Assembly (NCBI GenBank): GCA_964458935.1
Contig: CAYWKS010000039.1
Span: 1-25,120, forward strand
Source of the DNA: CAYWKS01 sp964458935
GTDB lineage: Bacteria; Planctomycetota; Phycisphaerae; Phycisphaerales; Zrk34
Direction of reading: 5' to 3'
Length of the DNA: 25,120 nucleotides
Shown: positions 13,829-21,636 of the stretch, in pieces
Position numbering within the stretch: position 1 is the first letter of the stretch
How the letters are laid out: each line of letters starts with the position of its first letter
Made by a program: the position numbers and the translations under genes
The notes under the pieces: model-generated
Database searches by the model: none
Told to the model about the DNA's origin: nothing
What the model saw: the letters and a program-made list of their open reading frames with translations, nothing else

Positions 13829-14620
13829 ATGAAACTTCGGTTCAGCGCGTGGGTGTTGGCCATGGCCGTGGCCCTGGCGCCGGGGGCGGCGATCGGCCAG
13901 TCGCCGGACGAGCAGTTGGAGCAGCTTCGGGCGGAGAACCGCGCCCTGCGGGCGGAGAACGAGGCGTTGCGGGCTGAGCTGCAGCGGCTGCGTGCCCGGC
14001 TTGGCGAGCCGGCGGATCGGCGGGCCCCCGACGCGGCGACCGAAGCGCCCGGGGCTGAGGCCGCGGAGCCGCGGCGGATCGCGGAGCTCGAAGCCGAACT
14101 CGCCGACGCCCGACAGAAGCTCCAGGCCCGAAGCCAGCGCGCCGCCGAGCAGTTCGTCGTCGTCCGGGATGACCCGGCGACCGGCCGGGCGGTCATCACC
14201 AGCCGGCCCACGCGGCTTCAGCTCACGCGCGGGTCCGCCGACGAGCACTGGGTCCATTTCGAGATCGACCGCCGGGGCGACAAGGTCAGCCGCTCGCAAC
14301 TGATCATCCGCGCCTTTTACACCGGCACCGACTATCGCGGCGAGGACCGGATCACCTTCCACATCGACGGCCGGCCCGTCGCCTGCGAGATCGCCGCTTA
14401 CGATCGCCGCGCCCGGATCACCGGCGTCAAGCGCCGCCGCGACCGCTCGGACGAGACCCTGACCGTCAACGTCCCGGTCGAGGTGCTGCGACAGATCGGC
14501 GACGCCACGGAGGTGACCGGCGACATCGCGTTCGTCGACTTCAAGCTGACCGGCGACCAGTTGCGGATAGCCGGGGCGCTGGCCGACGCCGCGACCGCCG
14601 GCGATGCTTCGGGGCAATAA
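13829..14620 (+). CDS. Secreted coiled-coil protein of unknown function, 263 aa
   Basis: ATG 13829 follows AAAGGA at a good distance and starts a Sec signal peptide (MKLRFSAWVLAMAVALAPG, cleavage likely after AAIG). Residues about 27-60 are a regular coiled coil (LEQLRAENRALRAENEALRA). A second charged helical stretch (RRIAELEAELADARQKLQA) follows a Pro/Ala linker. The last ~150 residues look beta-rich (FVVVRDDPATGRAVI ... HWVHFEIDRRG ... DRITFHIDGRPVACEI) and I do not recognise them. A periplasmic or cell-surface location is expected. It faces the 14689 lipoprotein gene convergently, with a shared hairpin between them. Confidence 0.8.
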   Translation: MKLRFSAWVLAMAVALAPGAAIGQSPDEQLEQLRAENRALRAENEALRAELQRLRARLGEPADRRAPDAATEAPGAEAAEPRRIAELEAELADARQKLQARSQRAAEQFVVVRDDPATGRAVITSRPTRLQLTRGSADEHWVHFEIDRRGDKVSRSQLIIRAFYTGTDYRGEDRITFHIDGRPVACEIAAYDRRARITGVKRRRDRSDETLTVNVPVEVLRQIGDATEVTGDIAFVDFKLTGDQLRIAGALADAATAGDASGQ

Positions 14621-14623
14621 CAA

Positions 14624-14650
14624 ACCCGCGGCGCTGATCGCGCCGCGGGT
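14624..14650. terminator. Hairpin between convergent genes, likely bidirectional terminator
   Basis: ACCCGCGGCGC and GCGCCGCGGGT form a perfect 11-bp stem with loop TGATC, 4 nt after the stop of the + gene and 39 nt beyond the stop of the - gene. The flanking T/A runs are weak. Confidence 0.65.
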
Positions 14651-14688
14651 CGCGTGGCTGGGCGGGTGGCGGGTCGGCGGGCAGCGGC

Positions 14689-15105
14689 TCAGGCGGCGCC
14701 TTCGACCTGCTCCTTGGCCTTGTTGATCATCTGTTCCAGCTCGGTCATGAGCGACTGGAGTTCGGCCTTGGCCTTCTCGGCGGCTTCGCCGCTGGCCTGC
14801 TTGACCTGGTCCATCTTCTCGCCGGCCGCGTCGAGCTTGTCCTGGATGTTGGCGACCATCGCCTGGACCTGCTCGTTGTTGACGGCCTGGGTCTTCATCG
14901 CCTCGACCTGCTGCTTCATCATCTTGTACTGAACGTTCATCTCCTCGGACATCTGCGACGCCATGCCCTTGGCCTTGTCGGCCATGTCCTTCATGGTGGT
15001 GGCGCCGGCCTCGCCGTTGCCGCCGTCGTTGGCGTCGCCGCCGCGGTCGCAACCGACCGCCGTCATCAGCGCCACGGCCAATGTCAATGTGATCCAGGTG
15101 CGCAT
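14689..15105 (-). CDS. Small helical lipoprotein, 138 aa
   Basis: The N-terminus MRTWITLTLAVALMTAVGC is a lipoprotein signal with lipobox AVGC (Cys 19). After a Gly/Asp/Asn-rich spacer, residues about 36-138 form one long amphipathic helix rich in Met, Gln, Lys and Glu (MKDMADKAKGMASQMSEEM ... AEKAKAELQSLMTELEQM). It may be a Lpp-like or YtxH/apolipoprotein-like structural coiled coil. AAAGGAG lies 9 nt before the ATG at 15105, so this transcript has a normal leader, unlike several neighbours. Function unknown. Confidence 0.8.
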   Translation of the reverse strand: MRTWITLTLAVALMTAVGCDRGGDANDGGNGEAGATTMKDMADKAKGMASQMSEEMNVQYKMMKQQVEAMKTQAVNNEQVQAMVANIQDKLDAAGEKMDQVKQASGEAAEKAKAELQSLMTELEQMINKAKEQVEGAA

Positions 15106-15229
15106 GAGTCATGCTCCTTTCCGGCTTGTGAGCCTTGTTGTGTCGGTGGGTGCATACGCGTTCCGATCCGCCCGGAAACCATGTATCAGGGTAGCACCAC
15201 GTGGCCCGGCGTCCAACCGCCGGCGCGGG

Positions 15230-15235
15230 TAAGAT
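15230..15235 (+). promoter_or_regulatory. -10 box TAAGAT for a probably leaderless murB transcript
   Basis: TAAGAT ends 6 nt before the murB ATG (15242) and no ribosome-binding site lies between. A start site 6-7 nt after the box would fall on the ATG. The same box and spacing occur before the genes at 21590 and (as TAGAAT) at 22809 on the minus strand. No clear -35 is seen. Confidence 0.6.
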
Positions 15236-15241
15236 GCCCAG

Positions 15242-16201
15242 ATGGCCGCCGCTCCACCCGACCGCCCCTCGCCCGCCGCGGCCGTCGCCGCCGCGGTGAA
15301 CATCCCCCACCAGCTCGACGCGCCGCTGGCGCCGCTGACGTGGTACCACCTCGGCGGGCCCGCGGACGTGCTCGCCCAGCCGCGGGATATCGACGAGCTG
15401 GCGCGGCTTTTCGCGGCCTGCCGGGACGCCGGCGTCGCCTGCCGCGTCCTCGGCGCCGGGGCCAACCTGCTCGTCGATGACGACGGCGTCGACGGGGTGG
15501 TCGTCCAGCTCACCGCGCCGGGCTTCACGGCGATCGAGGTCGACGGCCCGACCGTCACCGCCGGGGCGGGCGCGGACCTGCCGAGGCTGGTCCTGGAGAC
15601 GGGGCGGCACGGGCTGGCGGGGCTCGACCCGCTCGCCGGCATCCCCGCGACGGTCGGCGGGGCGATCCGCATGAACGCCGGCGGCAAGTTCGGCGCGATC
15701 GGCCCCCGCGTCACGACGCTGACGAGCCTGACCGACGCCGGCCAGACCCGCACACTCGGCGCGGCCGACCTCGCCTTCGACTACCGCTGCAGCAACATCA
15801 CCGACCCGATCATCCTCCGGGCCACCTTCGACCTCGAGCCGACCGACCCGGTCGCGCTGCGGGCACGGGTGAAGCAGGTCTTCGCGTACAAGAAGTCGAC
15901 GCAGCCGCTGGCCGCCCACTCGGCGGGCTGCGCGTTCAAGAACCCGATCGGCCAGACCGAGGCGTCGGCCGGTGCGCTGGTCGACAGGGCCGGGCTCAAG
16001 GGCCACCGCGTCGGCGGGGCGGAGATCAGCCCCCGGCACGCGAACTTCATCGTCGTGCACCCCGGCGGCGCGGCGCGCGACGTGCTGCACCTGATCCGCT
16101 TCGCGCAGCGGCGCGTCGCCGAGCGCTTCGACGTCCAGCTCCAGCCCGAGCTGGTCGTCTGGTCACGCCACGAGACCGAACCGGCCGATGTTCCGTATTG
16201 A
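15242..16201 (+). CDS. murB: UDP-N-acetylenolpyruvoylglucosamine reductase, 319 aa
   Basis: It reduces UDP-GlcNAc-enolpyruvate to UDP-MurNAc with NADPH and FAD in the cytoplasm, the second committed step of peptidoglycan synthesis. The FAD-binding signatures LGAGANLLV (70-78) and GIPATVGGAIRMNAG (133-147) are clear. YRCSN (181-185), the SAGCAFKNP loop (227-235) and E303 near the end (PELVVW) complete the active site. C230 takes the place of the Ser proton donor of E. coli MurB, as in several other families. Its length is normal. It ends 6 bp before ddl, forming a two-gene cell-wall operon. It is direct evidence that this planctomycete makes peptidoglycan precursors. Confidence 0.96.
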   Translation: MAAAPPDRPSPAAAVAAAVNIPHQLDAPLAPLTWYHLGGPADVLAQPRDIDELARLFAACRDAGVACRVLGAGANLLVDDDGVDGVVVQLTAPGFTAIEVDGPTVTAGAGADLPRLVLETGRHGLAGLDPLAGIPATVGGAIRMNAGGKFGAIGPRVTTLTSLTDAGQTRTLGAADLAFDYRCSNITDPIILRATFDLEPTDPVALRARVKQVFAYKKSTQPLAAHSAGCAFKNPIGQTEASAGALVDRAGLKGHRVGGAEISPRHANFIVVHPGGAARDVLHLIRFAQRRVAERFDVQLQPELVVWSRHETEPADVPY

Positions 16202-16207
16202 CGCGCC

Positions 16208-17104
16208 ATGCCCGATGACCCGTTGACCATCCTTGTCCTGGGCGGTGGGCCCGACCGCGAGCGCGAGGTCTCGCGGGTCGGCCAGGCCCAGGTCGCCGCG
16301 GCACTGCGCCAGGCCGGCCACCGCACGGTCGAGCGGCCCATCACGCCCGACGACCTGTCGGGGCTCGACGAGCCGTGCGACGTGGTCTTCCCGGTCCTGC
16401 ACGGCCCGTGGGGCGAGGGCGGGCCGCTCCAGGCCATCCTCGCCGACCGCGGGTTCCGCTTTGTCGGCTGCACCGCGCCGGCGGCGCGGCTCGCCATCGA
16501 CAAGATCGCCGCCAAGCGCGTCGCCCAGAAGGTCGGGATCGACACGCCGCCGTTCGTCTGCCTCGATTGTGACAACACCGCGACGCTCGCCCCGCCCGTC
16601 GTCGTCAAGCCGATCGACGACGGTTCGAGCTTCGGCGTGCGGGTGTGCCTGGACGACGAGGCCGTCGCCGCGGCGCTGGAGGCGTTGCGGCCCGACCACG
16701 CGGCGCTGCTGGTCGAGCGGTACGTCCCCGGCCGCGAGCTGACCGTCGGCGTCGTGGCCGGCCACGCCCTGCCGGTCATCGAGATCGTCCCCGCCGCCGA
16801 CTTCTACGACTTCCACGCCAAGTACGACAGCGACCAGACGGTCTACACGTTCGACACGGGTCTGCCGGCTGAGGTGCTGGCCAGGCTCCAGGCCGACGCC
16901 GTCCGGCTGTACGAAGCGATCGGCGCCCGCCACCTCAGCCGCGTCGACTTCCTGTTGGACGCGGACCAGCGGGCCTGGGTCCTGGAGATCAACACGATGC
17001 CCGGGTTCACGACGCACTCGCTGCTGCCGATGGCCGCCGCCCGCGCGGGCATGGCCATGCCCGCGCTGTGCGACCGGCTCGTCCGACTCGCCGCCGAAGG
17101 GTGA
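16208..17104 (+). CDS. ddl: D-alanine--D-alanine ligase, 298 aa
   Basis: It joins two D-Ala with ATP for the peptidoglycan stem peptide. N-terminal GGGPDREREVS (12-22) and HGPWGEGG (65-72) are the family signatures. The ATP-grasp core has K134 in VVVKPIDDGSSFGV, E170 in LVERYVPGRELTVGV, the KYDS loop (205-208) and the metal/ATP motif LEINTMPGFTTHSLLP (259-274). At 298 residues it is slightly shorter than typical Ddl. It follows murB at 6 bp, so it should be co-transcribed. It is convergent with the small membrane-protein gene downstream. Confidence 0.96.
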   Translation: MPDDPLTILVLGGGPDREREVSRVGQAQVAAALRQAGHRTVERPITPDDLSGLDEPCDVVFPVLHGPWGEGGPLQAILADRGFRFVGCTAPAARLAIDKIAAKRVAQKVGIDTPPFVCLDCDNTATLAPPVVVKPIDDGSSFGVRVCLDDEAVAAALEALRPDHAALLVERYVPGRELTVGVVAGHALPVIEIVPAADFYDFHAKYDSDQTVYTFDTGLPAEVLARLQADAVRLYEAIGARHLSRVDFLLDADQRAWVLEINTMPGFTTHSLLPMAAARAGMAMPALCDRLVRLAAEG

Positions 17105-17121
17105 GCCCGCCGGCGGGTCTC
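17103..17121. terminator. Palindrome between convergent genes, possible terminator
   Basis: GAG-CCCGCC-GGCGGG-T-CTC is a GC-rich palindrome spanning the ddl stop and lying 4 nt beyond the stop of the minus-strand gene. There is no T run, so it is only a candidate. Confidence 0.35.
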
Positions 17122-17125
17122 GGCG

Positions 17126-17446
17126 TCAGCCGCCGCGGTGGTCGCCGGCCTCGTCGGCGGTGTGTTCGGTGCGCGGGTCGGCCGCCGCGTCGGCCTGTCG
17201 GTCCCGCAGGTGCAGCATCACGGCCAACACCGCGCCGGCGACGCTGATGCCCGCGCCCAGCAGCGCGTACTTCGTCGCCGCGGGCGTCGCCGCCGTCAGC
17301 TCACCCGACCCGAACAGCATCCCACCGCGCAACTGCTCCATCGCCCGGACGTTGTCGGCGTTCGTCTGGTACCGCTCATACGCGACGAACAGGCACACCA
17401 CGCACGCCACGCCGCACACGATCGCAACCAGCAGCTTCGGTTTCAT
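17126..17446 (-). CDS. Small membrane protein with two transmembrane helices, 106 aa
   Basis: ATG at 17446 is chosen because GGAGG lies 8 nt before it. The open frame extends further upstream without such a site. The first helix is LLVAIVCGVACVVCLFVA (residues about 5-22), and the second is YALLGAGISVAGAVLAVML (about 64-82). Between them is a loop containing QLRGGMLFGSG, and the C-terminus is a polar Asp/Glu/His tail. No family is recognised. Predicted topology puts both ends on the same side of the membrane. Confidence 0.65.
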   Translation of the reverse strand: MKPKLLVAIVCGVACVVCLFVAYERYQTNADNVRAMEQLRGGMLFGSGELTAATPAATKYALLGAGISVAGAVLAVMLHLRDRQADAAADPRTEHTADEAGDHRGG

Positions 17447-17891
17447 GACAGGGCCTCCGGTGGACTTGGACCCCCGCCTTGTACCACCGCCACCCATGCC
17501 ACGCCACCGGGTCAGGTCCCTCCAAGAACCCTGACAGGCAGGAAGGCAGATCGTCGCCAGCTCTATGTTAGAACTGGGCAAAACAAACCACACATTTGGG
17601 GCGGCGCGTCATAAGGGAGGGGGATACATTTCGCGATTCGTGGCAGCGCCGCCGCGGTTCGCGTGGCCGAACGGCCCGCAGAAGCCAATGGCACCCTGCA
17701 TTGAATTTATAACATGATTATGGAAAGTATTTTACATACGTACAGGCATAAGGGCGGCTTTGCGGGTCTCGTGCGCGGCTGCTCATTGCTCTTGTTCGTG
17801 TTCGGTCCGGCCCCGGCCCGGCCGCATCGCTGGTCGGGCGCGGCCGGGGCGCATCGGGTGCGGACGCGGGCAGCGGGCCGCCGCGGTGGAC
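17447..17891. other. Intergenic region without a convincing gene
   Basis: It holds an 8-bp inverted repeat (GGCGGCGC 17600-17607 and GCGCCGCC 17646-17653) and an AT-rich patch at about 17697-17752 that stands out from the GC-rich surroundings. No tRNA, rRNA or clear ORF is seen. The patch may be promoter DNA or the site of a small RNA, but I cannot show either. Confidence 0.4.
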
Positions 17892-17920
17892 TTGTCCCGC
17901 ACGCAGCGGCTTGGTATATT
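17892..17920 (+). promoter_or_regulatory. Sigma-70-type promoter of the rpsP operon
   Basis: TTGTCC (-35, 17892-17897) and TATATT (-10, 17915-17920) are separated by 17 nt. Transcription would start near 17927, giving a leader of about 65 nt before rpsP. Confidence 0.8.
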
Positions 17921-17940
17921 CCGCGATTCTGAACTTACAT

Positions 17941-17971
17941 TGATCCCCGGTGGCCATACGTGTGGGGATCA
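17941..17971 (+). promoter_or_regulatory. Leader hairpin of the rpsP operon
   Basis: TGATCCCC (17941-17948) and GGGGATCA (17964-17971) form a perfect 8-bp stem with a 15-nt loop in the 5' leader, 19 nt before the rpsP ATG. A ribosomal-protein autoregulatory site or an mRNA-stability element would fit the position. Not a terminator: no T run follows. Confidence 0.5.
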
Positions 17972-17990
17972 TGCATCGGAGAATGACCGG

Positions 17991-18500
17991 ATGTCCGTAC
18001 GACTGCGTCTGAAGCGTTTGGGTTCCACGCACCGGCCTTACTATCGGCTGGTCTCGGTCGATCAGCGTCGCAAGCGCGACGGCGCGGTCATCGAGGAGCT
18101 GGGCACGTACAACCCGCTTGTCGCTGACGACAAGCAACTGGACGTGAAGACCGAGCGCTGTGAATACTGGTTGAGCGTGGGCGCCCAGCCGTCCGAGACG
18201 GTGGCGGCGCTGCTCAAGCGGGCCGGGCTGGACGTGGTCGTGCGCGAGCGTCCGCAGGCCAAGCGTGCGGCCGAGGCGCGTGCGGCCGCCGAGGTCCAGG
18301 CCGCCGCTGACGCCAAGGCCGCCGCCGAGGCCAAGGCCGCCGAAGCGGAAGCGGCGACCGCTACGGCCACCGAAGAAGCGCCGACCGACGCAGCCCCGGC
18401 CGACGAAGTGACGGAGCAGGCCCCGGCCGACGCGTCGGCCGCGGAGCAGGCGGCCGAACCGGCCGACGACACGACCAAGCCGGCGTCCGGCGCCGAGTAG
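17991..18500 (+). CDS. rpsP: Ribosomal protein bS16 with a long Ala/Glu-rich tail, 169 aa
   Basis: Residues 1-80 are a complete bS16: MSVRLRLKRLGSTHRPYYRL, then DQRRKRDG, IEELGTYNPL and YWLSVGAQPSETVAALLKR. It is a 30S assembly protein that binds 16S rRNA. Usual length is 80-90 residues. Here a further ~80 residues, almost all Ala, Glu, Lys, Asp, Pro and Thr, follow and are probably helical then disordered. GGAG lies 9 nt before the ATG. It is first in the rpsP-trmD-rplS operon and has its own promoter and leader hairpin. Confidence 0.95.
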   Translation: MSVRLRLKRLGSTHRPYYRLVSVDQRRKRDGAVIEELGTYNPLVADDKQLDVKTERCEYWLSVGAQPSETVAALLKRAGLDVVVRERPQAKRAAEARAAAEVQAAADAKAAAEAKAAEAEAATATATEEAPTDAAPADEVTEQAPADASAAEQAAEPADDTTKPASGAE

Positions 18501-18552
18501 ACCACCGACGCGGGTCGGAGCGAGCGAACGACCGGCCGGAGACGAGCGGCCG

Positions 18553-19272
18553 ATGCGAATCGACGTGCTGACGCTGTTCCCGGAGATGTTCGATGCCGTG
18601 CTGGGCGCGAGCATCCTCAAGCGGGCCGCCGAAATGGACCGGGTGGCGTACCACCTGACGGACATTCGGCGTTACACGCGGAACAGGCATGGCAAGGTCG
18701 ACGACAGGCCGTTTGGCGGCGGGCCGGGCATGGTGATGGCCTGCCAGCCGCTCTGGGACGCGGTGGCGGCGGTCGAGGCCGACGACCCCGAGGGCCGGCC
18801 GGCCCGGCGGATTCTGATGAGCCCCCAGGGCGCGCCGCTGACGCAGACCCGGGCTGAACAACTGGCCGACGAGCAGCGACTGCTGATCATCGCCGGCCAT
18901 TACGAAGGCGTCGACGAGCGGGTGATCGAGCGGCTGGACCCGCTGGAGCTGAGCATCGGCGACTACGTGCTCAGCGGCGGGGAACTGCCGGCGATGGTGC
19001 TCATCGACGCGGTGGTCCGGCTCATCCCCGGCGTGCTGGGCGATGACGAGTCGGCGGCGAACGATTCGTTCAGCCCCGGCGCCGACCGCCTGCTCGACCA
19101 CCCGCATTACACCCGCCCGCAGACGTGGGAGGGGATGGCGGTGCCGGACGTATTGCTCAGCGGCGACCACGCCGCCATCGAACGCTGGAGGAAGCAACAG
19201 GCCCGGGCCCGGACCGCCCGCCGCCGACCCGACCTGCTCAACCCCACCGAGGCCGACCCGGCCCCGGGATGA
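18553..19272 (+). CDS. trmD: tRNA (guanine-37-N1)-methyltransferase, 239 aa
   Basis: It methylates G37 next to the anticodon of tRNAs reading CNN-type codons, preventing +1 frameshifts. Family signatures: MRIDVLTLFPEMF at the start, FGGGPGMVM, SPQGAPLTQ, the trefoil-knot SAM site GHYEGVDERV and LSIGDYVLSGGELPAM, and the C-terminal DHPHYTRP followed by a dimer-domain helix. Length is normal. It lies 52 bp after rpsP and 13 bp before rplS. The rimM gene that separates rpsP and trmD in E. coli is missing here. Confidence 0.96.
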   Translation: MRIDVLTLFPEMFDAVLGASILKRAAEMDRVAYHLTDIRRYTRNRHGKVDDRPFGGGPGMVMACQPLWDAVAAVEADDPEGRPARRILMSPQGAPLTQTRAEQLADEQRLLIIAGHYEGVDERVIERLDPLELSIGDYVLSGGELPAMVLIDAVVRLIPGVLGDDESAANDSFSPGADRLLDHPHYTRPQTWEGMAVPDVLLSGDHAAIERWRKQQARARTARRRPDLLNPTEADPAPG

Positions 19273-19285
19273 CGGACGACCCGCC

Positions 19286-19741
19286 ATGCGAAACCAGATC
19301 ATCGAACAGATCGAACAGGCCCACATGAAGACCGACGTGCCGCACGTCGAGGTCGGCGACAGCGTGAACGTCCACGTTCGGATCGTCGAGGGCGAGAAGG
19401 AGCGGATCCAGTTGTTCAGCGGCGTGGTGATCGCCATCAAGGGCAGCGGGATGAACCGCGTGATCACCGTCCGCCGCATCGTCGCCAACGAGGGCGTCGA
19501 GCGTGTGTTCCCGGTGCATTCGCCGCGGGTGGCGAAGATTGAGGTGCAGCGCCGCGCCCACGTCCGCCGCGCCCGGCTGTACTACCTCCGCGATCGGGTC
19601 GGCAAGAAGCGGCGCCTCCGCGACCGGCAGCGCGGGCTCGACCGGCTGTCGAAGATCCAGGCCGCGGTCGACGAGTCCAACCGCCAGGCCGCCGAGGCCG
19701 CCAAGGCCGCAGACGACGCGGGCGAGCAAACCGGCGAATAA
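19286..19741 (+). CDS. rplS: Ribosomal protein bL19, 151 aa
   Basis: It is a 50S protein at the subunit interface. The sequence matches bL19 from VEVGDSVNVHVRIVEGEKER through QLFSGVVIAIKGSGMNRVITVRRI, GVERVFPVHSPRV and RAHVRRARLYYLRDRVGKK. About 35 extra Ala/Glu/Asp-rich residues follow the usual end. It is the last gene of the operon, and no clear terminator was seen after it. Confidence 0.95.
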   Translation: MRNQIIEQIEQAHMKTDVPHVEVGDSVNVHVRIVEGEKERIQLFSGVVIAIKGSGMNRVITVRRIVANEGVERVFPVHSPRVAKIEVQRRAHVRRARLYYLRDRVGKKRRLRDRQRGLDRLSKIQAAVDESNRQAAEAAKAADDAGEQTGE

Positions 19742-19780
19742 CCGCCCGTTCGCATTCAACGACCAATAAGCCACCGACGT

Positions 19781-20169
19781 AGATTCATTCATCTACTGCT
19801 GGCTGTCTGCGCCGTGGCGGGCGGCGGGTCGGGTTGTGTCGCTCAATCCACGGTCAGGGAATCAAGACCCCAAACCGAATTTCATCGTCTTCCTCACGGG
19901 TGACCAGGGCCATGGTGACGTGGGCTGTGTCGGTTCGCCTGATATGCGAACGCCGCATGCGGATGGGCTGGTGGGCACGTTCGATCGATGAGGTGCCCGA
20001 AGCGCAGCTTGATGATTTGAAGCAGGATGTCGGCGAAACACCAAACTTCGCCGCCGAGCATCCGGAGATTGCCAGGTGGCTGATGGTGGCCATTGAGAAC
20101 GCCCGCCAGATTCTACGCCGAAAAACCCAGGCGACCGGGTATCGACGCGTACAACACCCGGCTCGCTGA
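19781..20169 (+). pseudogene. Decayed sulfatase gene with large internal deletion
   Basis: Three pieces of a sulfatase lie in three different frames. First a signal-peptide-like stretch, LLLAVCAVAGGGSGC (19793-19837). Then from 19872 KPNFIVFLTGDQGHGD and VGCVGSPDMRTPHADGL, which match the N-terminal metal-binding start of type I sulfatases (normally LTDDQGYGDLGC.GSP). Then from about 19987 VPEAQLDDLKQDVGE and TPNFAAEHPEIARWL, the usual sulfatase C-terminal LYDL..D.GE..N.A..HP pattern. The middle of the enzyme, some 350-400 residues including the Cys/Ser formylglycine site, is gone. There is no intact start. Sulfatases are abundant in planctomycetes, which fits the host. Confidence 0.8.
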
Positions 20170-20190
20170 CCAGGACCAGGATCAGCGAGC
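20161..20190. terminator. Perfect 9-bp hairpin after the sulfatase remnant
   Basis: GCTCGCTGA and TCAGCGAGC flank a 12-nt loop. It lies at the end of the remnant and about 90 bp beyond the stop of the RsbU-like gene on the other strand. No T run follows, so terminator function is only a possibility. Confidence 0.4.
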
Positions 20191-20282
20191 AAGCCGGTAG
20201 ACTCGCTGCGCCGGCGTGCGTGAGTCCCCTTTGACGTTCCGCGGCTGATCCTGCAACGCGATGCTCCGGCGCCGCGGGCGCT

Positions 20283-21590
20283 TCAGGTGCGCACCCGCGC
20301 CACGAGCAGCGTGATGTCGTCGTTGGGCTCACGGCCTTCGGCGAAGGCGTCCCGCCGCGCCAGCAGATCGTCGATCAGGCCCTTCGCGGTGAGCTGGCAG
20401 TTGCCGATCACCTCGTCCAGCCGCTCCACGCCGTACATCTCGCCGTGCGGGTTGAACGACTCGGTCAAGCCGTCGGTGTAGAAGATCACCTGGTCGCCGG
20501 GGCTGAAGGTGACGGTGGCGGGCTGGTACTCGGTGTCGAGGAGCACGCCCATGGGCAGGCTCCGCGCCTGGTCGAGGGTGAACAGCGACCCGTCGGCGCA
20601 CCGCTTGACGCGCGGCGGGGGGTGGCCGGCCGACGAATACCGCAGGCTGTGCGTGGCCGGGTCGTACACGCCGAAGAACGCGGTGACGAACGCCCCGCCG
20701 TCCAGCGAGTAGCGCCGCGCGAGGTGGTGGTTGACGTAGGTGAGCAGGTCGCCGGGGTGGACCGACCGCTGGGGCTGGGTGTGGGCGAGGGTGTGGGTGA
20801 TGGCCATGTGCACCGCGGCGGGCGAGCCGTGGCCCGAGACGTCGGCGATGAAGATGCCCAGGCAGTCGTCGCCGATGGGGAAGAAGTCGTAGTAGTCGCC
20901 GCCGGCGCGGCGGGCGGGCTGGTAGTGCGCCGCCAGGTCGAGCGTGGCGATCTCCGGCAGGTCGTCCGGCAGCAGCGACCGCTGGATGTCGCCGATGATC
21001 GCCATCTCGCGGTCGAGCAGGTTGTACATGTCCTGCAGCTCGCGGCGGAGCACCAGGTTGTGCGTCGCCCAGCCGAACAGGTTGCTCGTCCAGACGATCT
21101 GCGGGATGGCGGTCCGCTCGAACGCGTCGGGCTCGCGGCGGAGCACGATGATCATGTTCCGCGCCTCGCCGGCGTCGAAGACCGGCACCGCCAGCAGCGA
21201 CCGGTAGCCCGCGAGGTAGTCGCGGGCCGGGTCGCCCGCATCCACCTCAAGGTCGGGGATGTAGCGGCAGTCGTTGGCGTAGATCAGCTCGCCGAGCAGC
21301 CCGCCTTCCAGCCGCGGCAGGCCCGCGCGGTCACGCCACACGTCCCGGTCGGGCGCGTCGATCTCGTCGCCGATCAGGTCGCGGACGACCAGGAACGCCG
21401 GCGGGTCGACGCCGCGCCGGCTGAGCGAGAGGAACCGATCCGACGGCTGAAGCCGACGCACCCGCCTGGAGTAAGCCGTGACCATCGCCTGGGGATCGGT
21501 CTGGCGGCTGACCTCGCGCATGGTCTGGACGATGTAGTCCAGCCGCGCCCGCCAGTCGCCGCGGTCGGTGTACAGGTCGATGCCTTCCAT
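20283..21590 (-). CDS. RsbU-like PP2C-type serine phosphatase with N-terminal GAF-like domain, 435 aa
   Basis: The C-terminal ~240 residues are a SpoIIE/RsbU phosphatase: ARRAGGDYYDFFPIGDDCLG (first metal-binding Asp), FIADVSGHGSPAAVHMA, YVNHHLARR, RYSSAGHPPP, IFYTDGLTESFN and EPNDDITLLVARV. The first ~180 residues resemble a GAF sensor (DYLAGYRSLLAVPVFDAGEARNMIIVLRR), and a linker helix DMYNLLDREMAIIGDIQRSLLP connects the two. Such enzymes dephosphorylate anti-sigma-factor antagonists in partner-switching stress pathways. No partner gene is present here. A TAAGAT box 6 nt before the ATG and no Shine-Dalgarno site suggest a leaderless transcript. Confidence 0.9.
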   Translation of the reverse strand: MEGIDLYTDRGDWRARLDYIVQTMREVSRQTDPQAMVTAYSRRVRRLQPSDRFLSLSRRGVDPPAFLVVRDLIGDEIDAPDRDVWRDRAGLPRLEGGLLGELIYANDCRYIPDLEVDAGDPARDYLAGYRSLLAVPVFDAGEARNMIIVLRREPDAFERTAIPQIVWTSNLFGWATHNLVLRRELQDMYNLLDREMAIIGDIQRSLLPDDLPEIATLDLAAHYQPARRAGGDYYDFFPIGDDCLGIFIADVSGHGSPAAVHMAITHTLAHTQPQRSVHPGDLLTYVNHHLARRYSLDGGAFVTAFFGVYDPATHSLRYSSAGHPPPRVKRCADGSLFTLDQARSLPMGVLLDTEYQPATVTFSPGDQVIFYTDGLTESFNPHGEMYGVERLDEVIGNCQLTAKGLIDDLLARRDAFAEGREPNDDITLLVARVRT

Positions 21591-21596
21591 GCGGGC

Positions 21597-21602
21597 ATCT
21601 TA
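21597..21602 (-). promoter_or_regulatory. -10 box TAAGAT for a leaderless RsbU-like transcript
   Basis: On the minus strand TAAGAT, then GCCCGC, then ATG: the same box and 6-nt gap as before murB (TAAGAT, GCCCAG, ATG). No ribosome-binding site lies between. Confidence 0.6.
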
Positions 21603-21636
21603 CGCCGACTCGCGCCGCGAGCGGAGATTGTGGCGG

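Noticed and set aside
13637..16090. Very long open frame on the minus strand (817 codons)
   Set aside because: It runs antisense through the secreted coiled-coil gene and most of murB and covers the lipoprotein in another frame. Arg/Gly/Asp-rich composition is typical of a shadow frame in GC-rich DNA.
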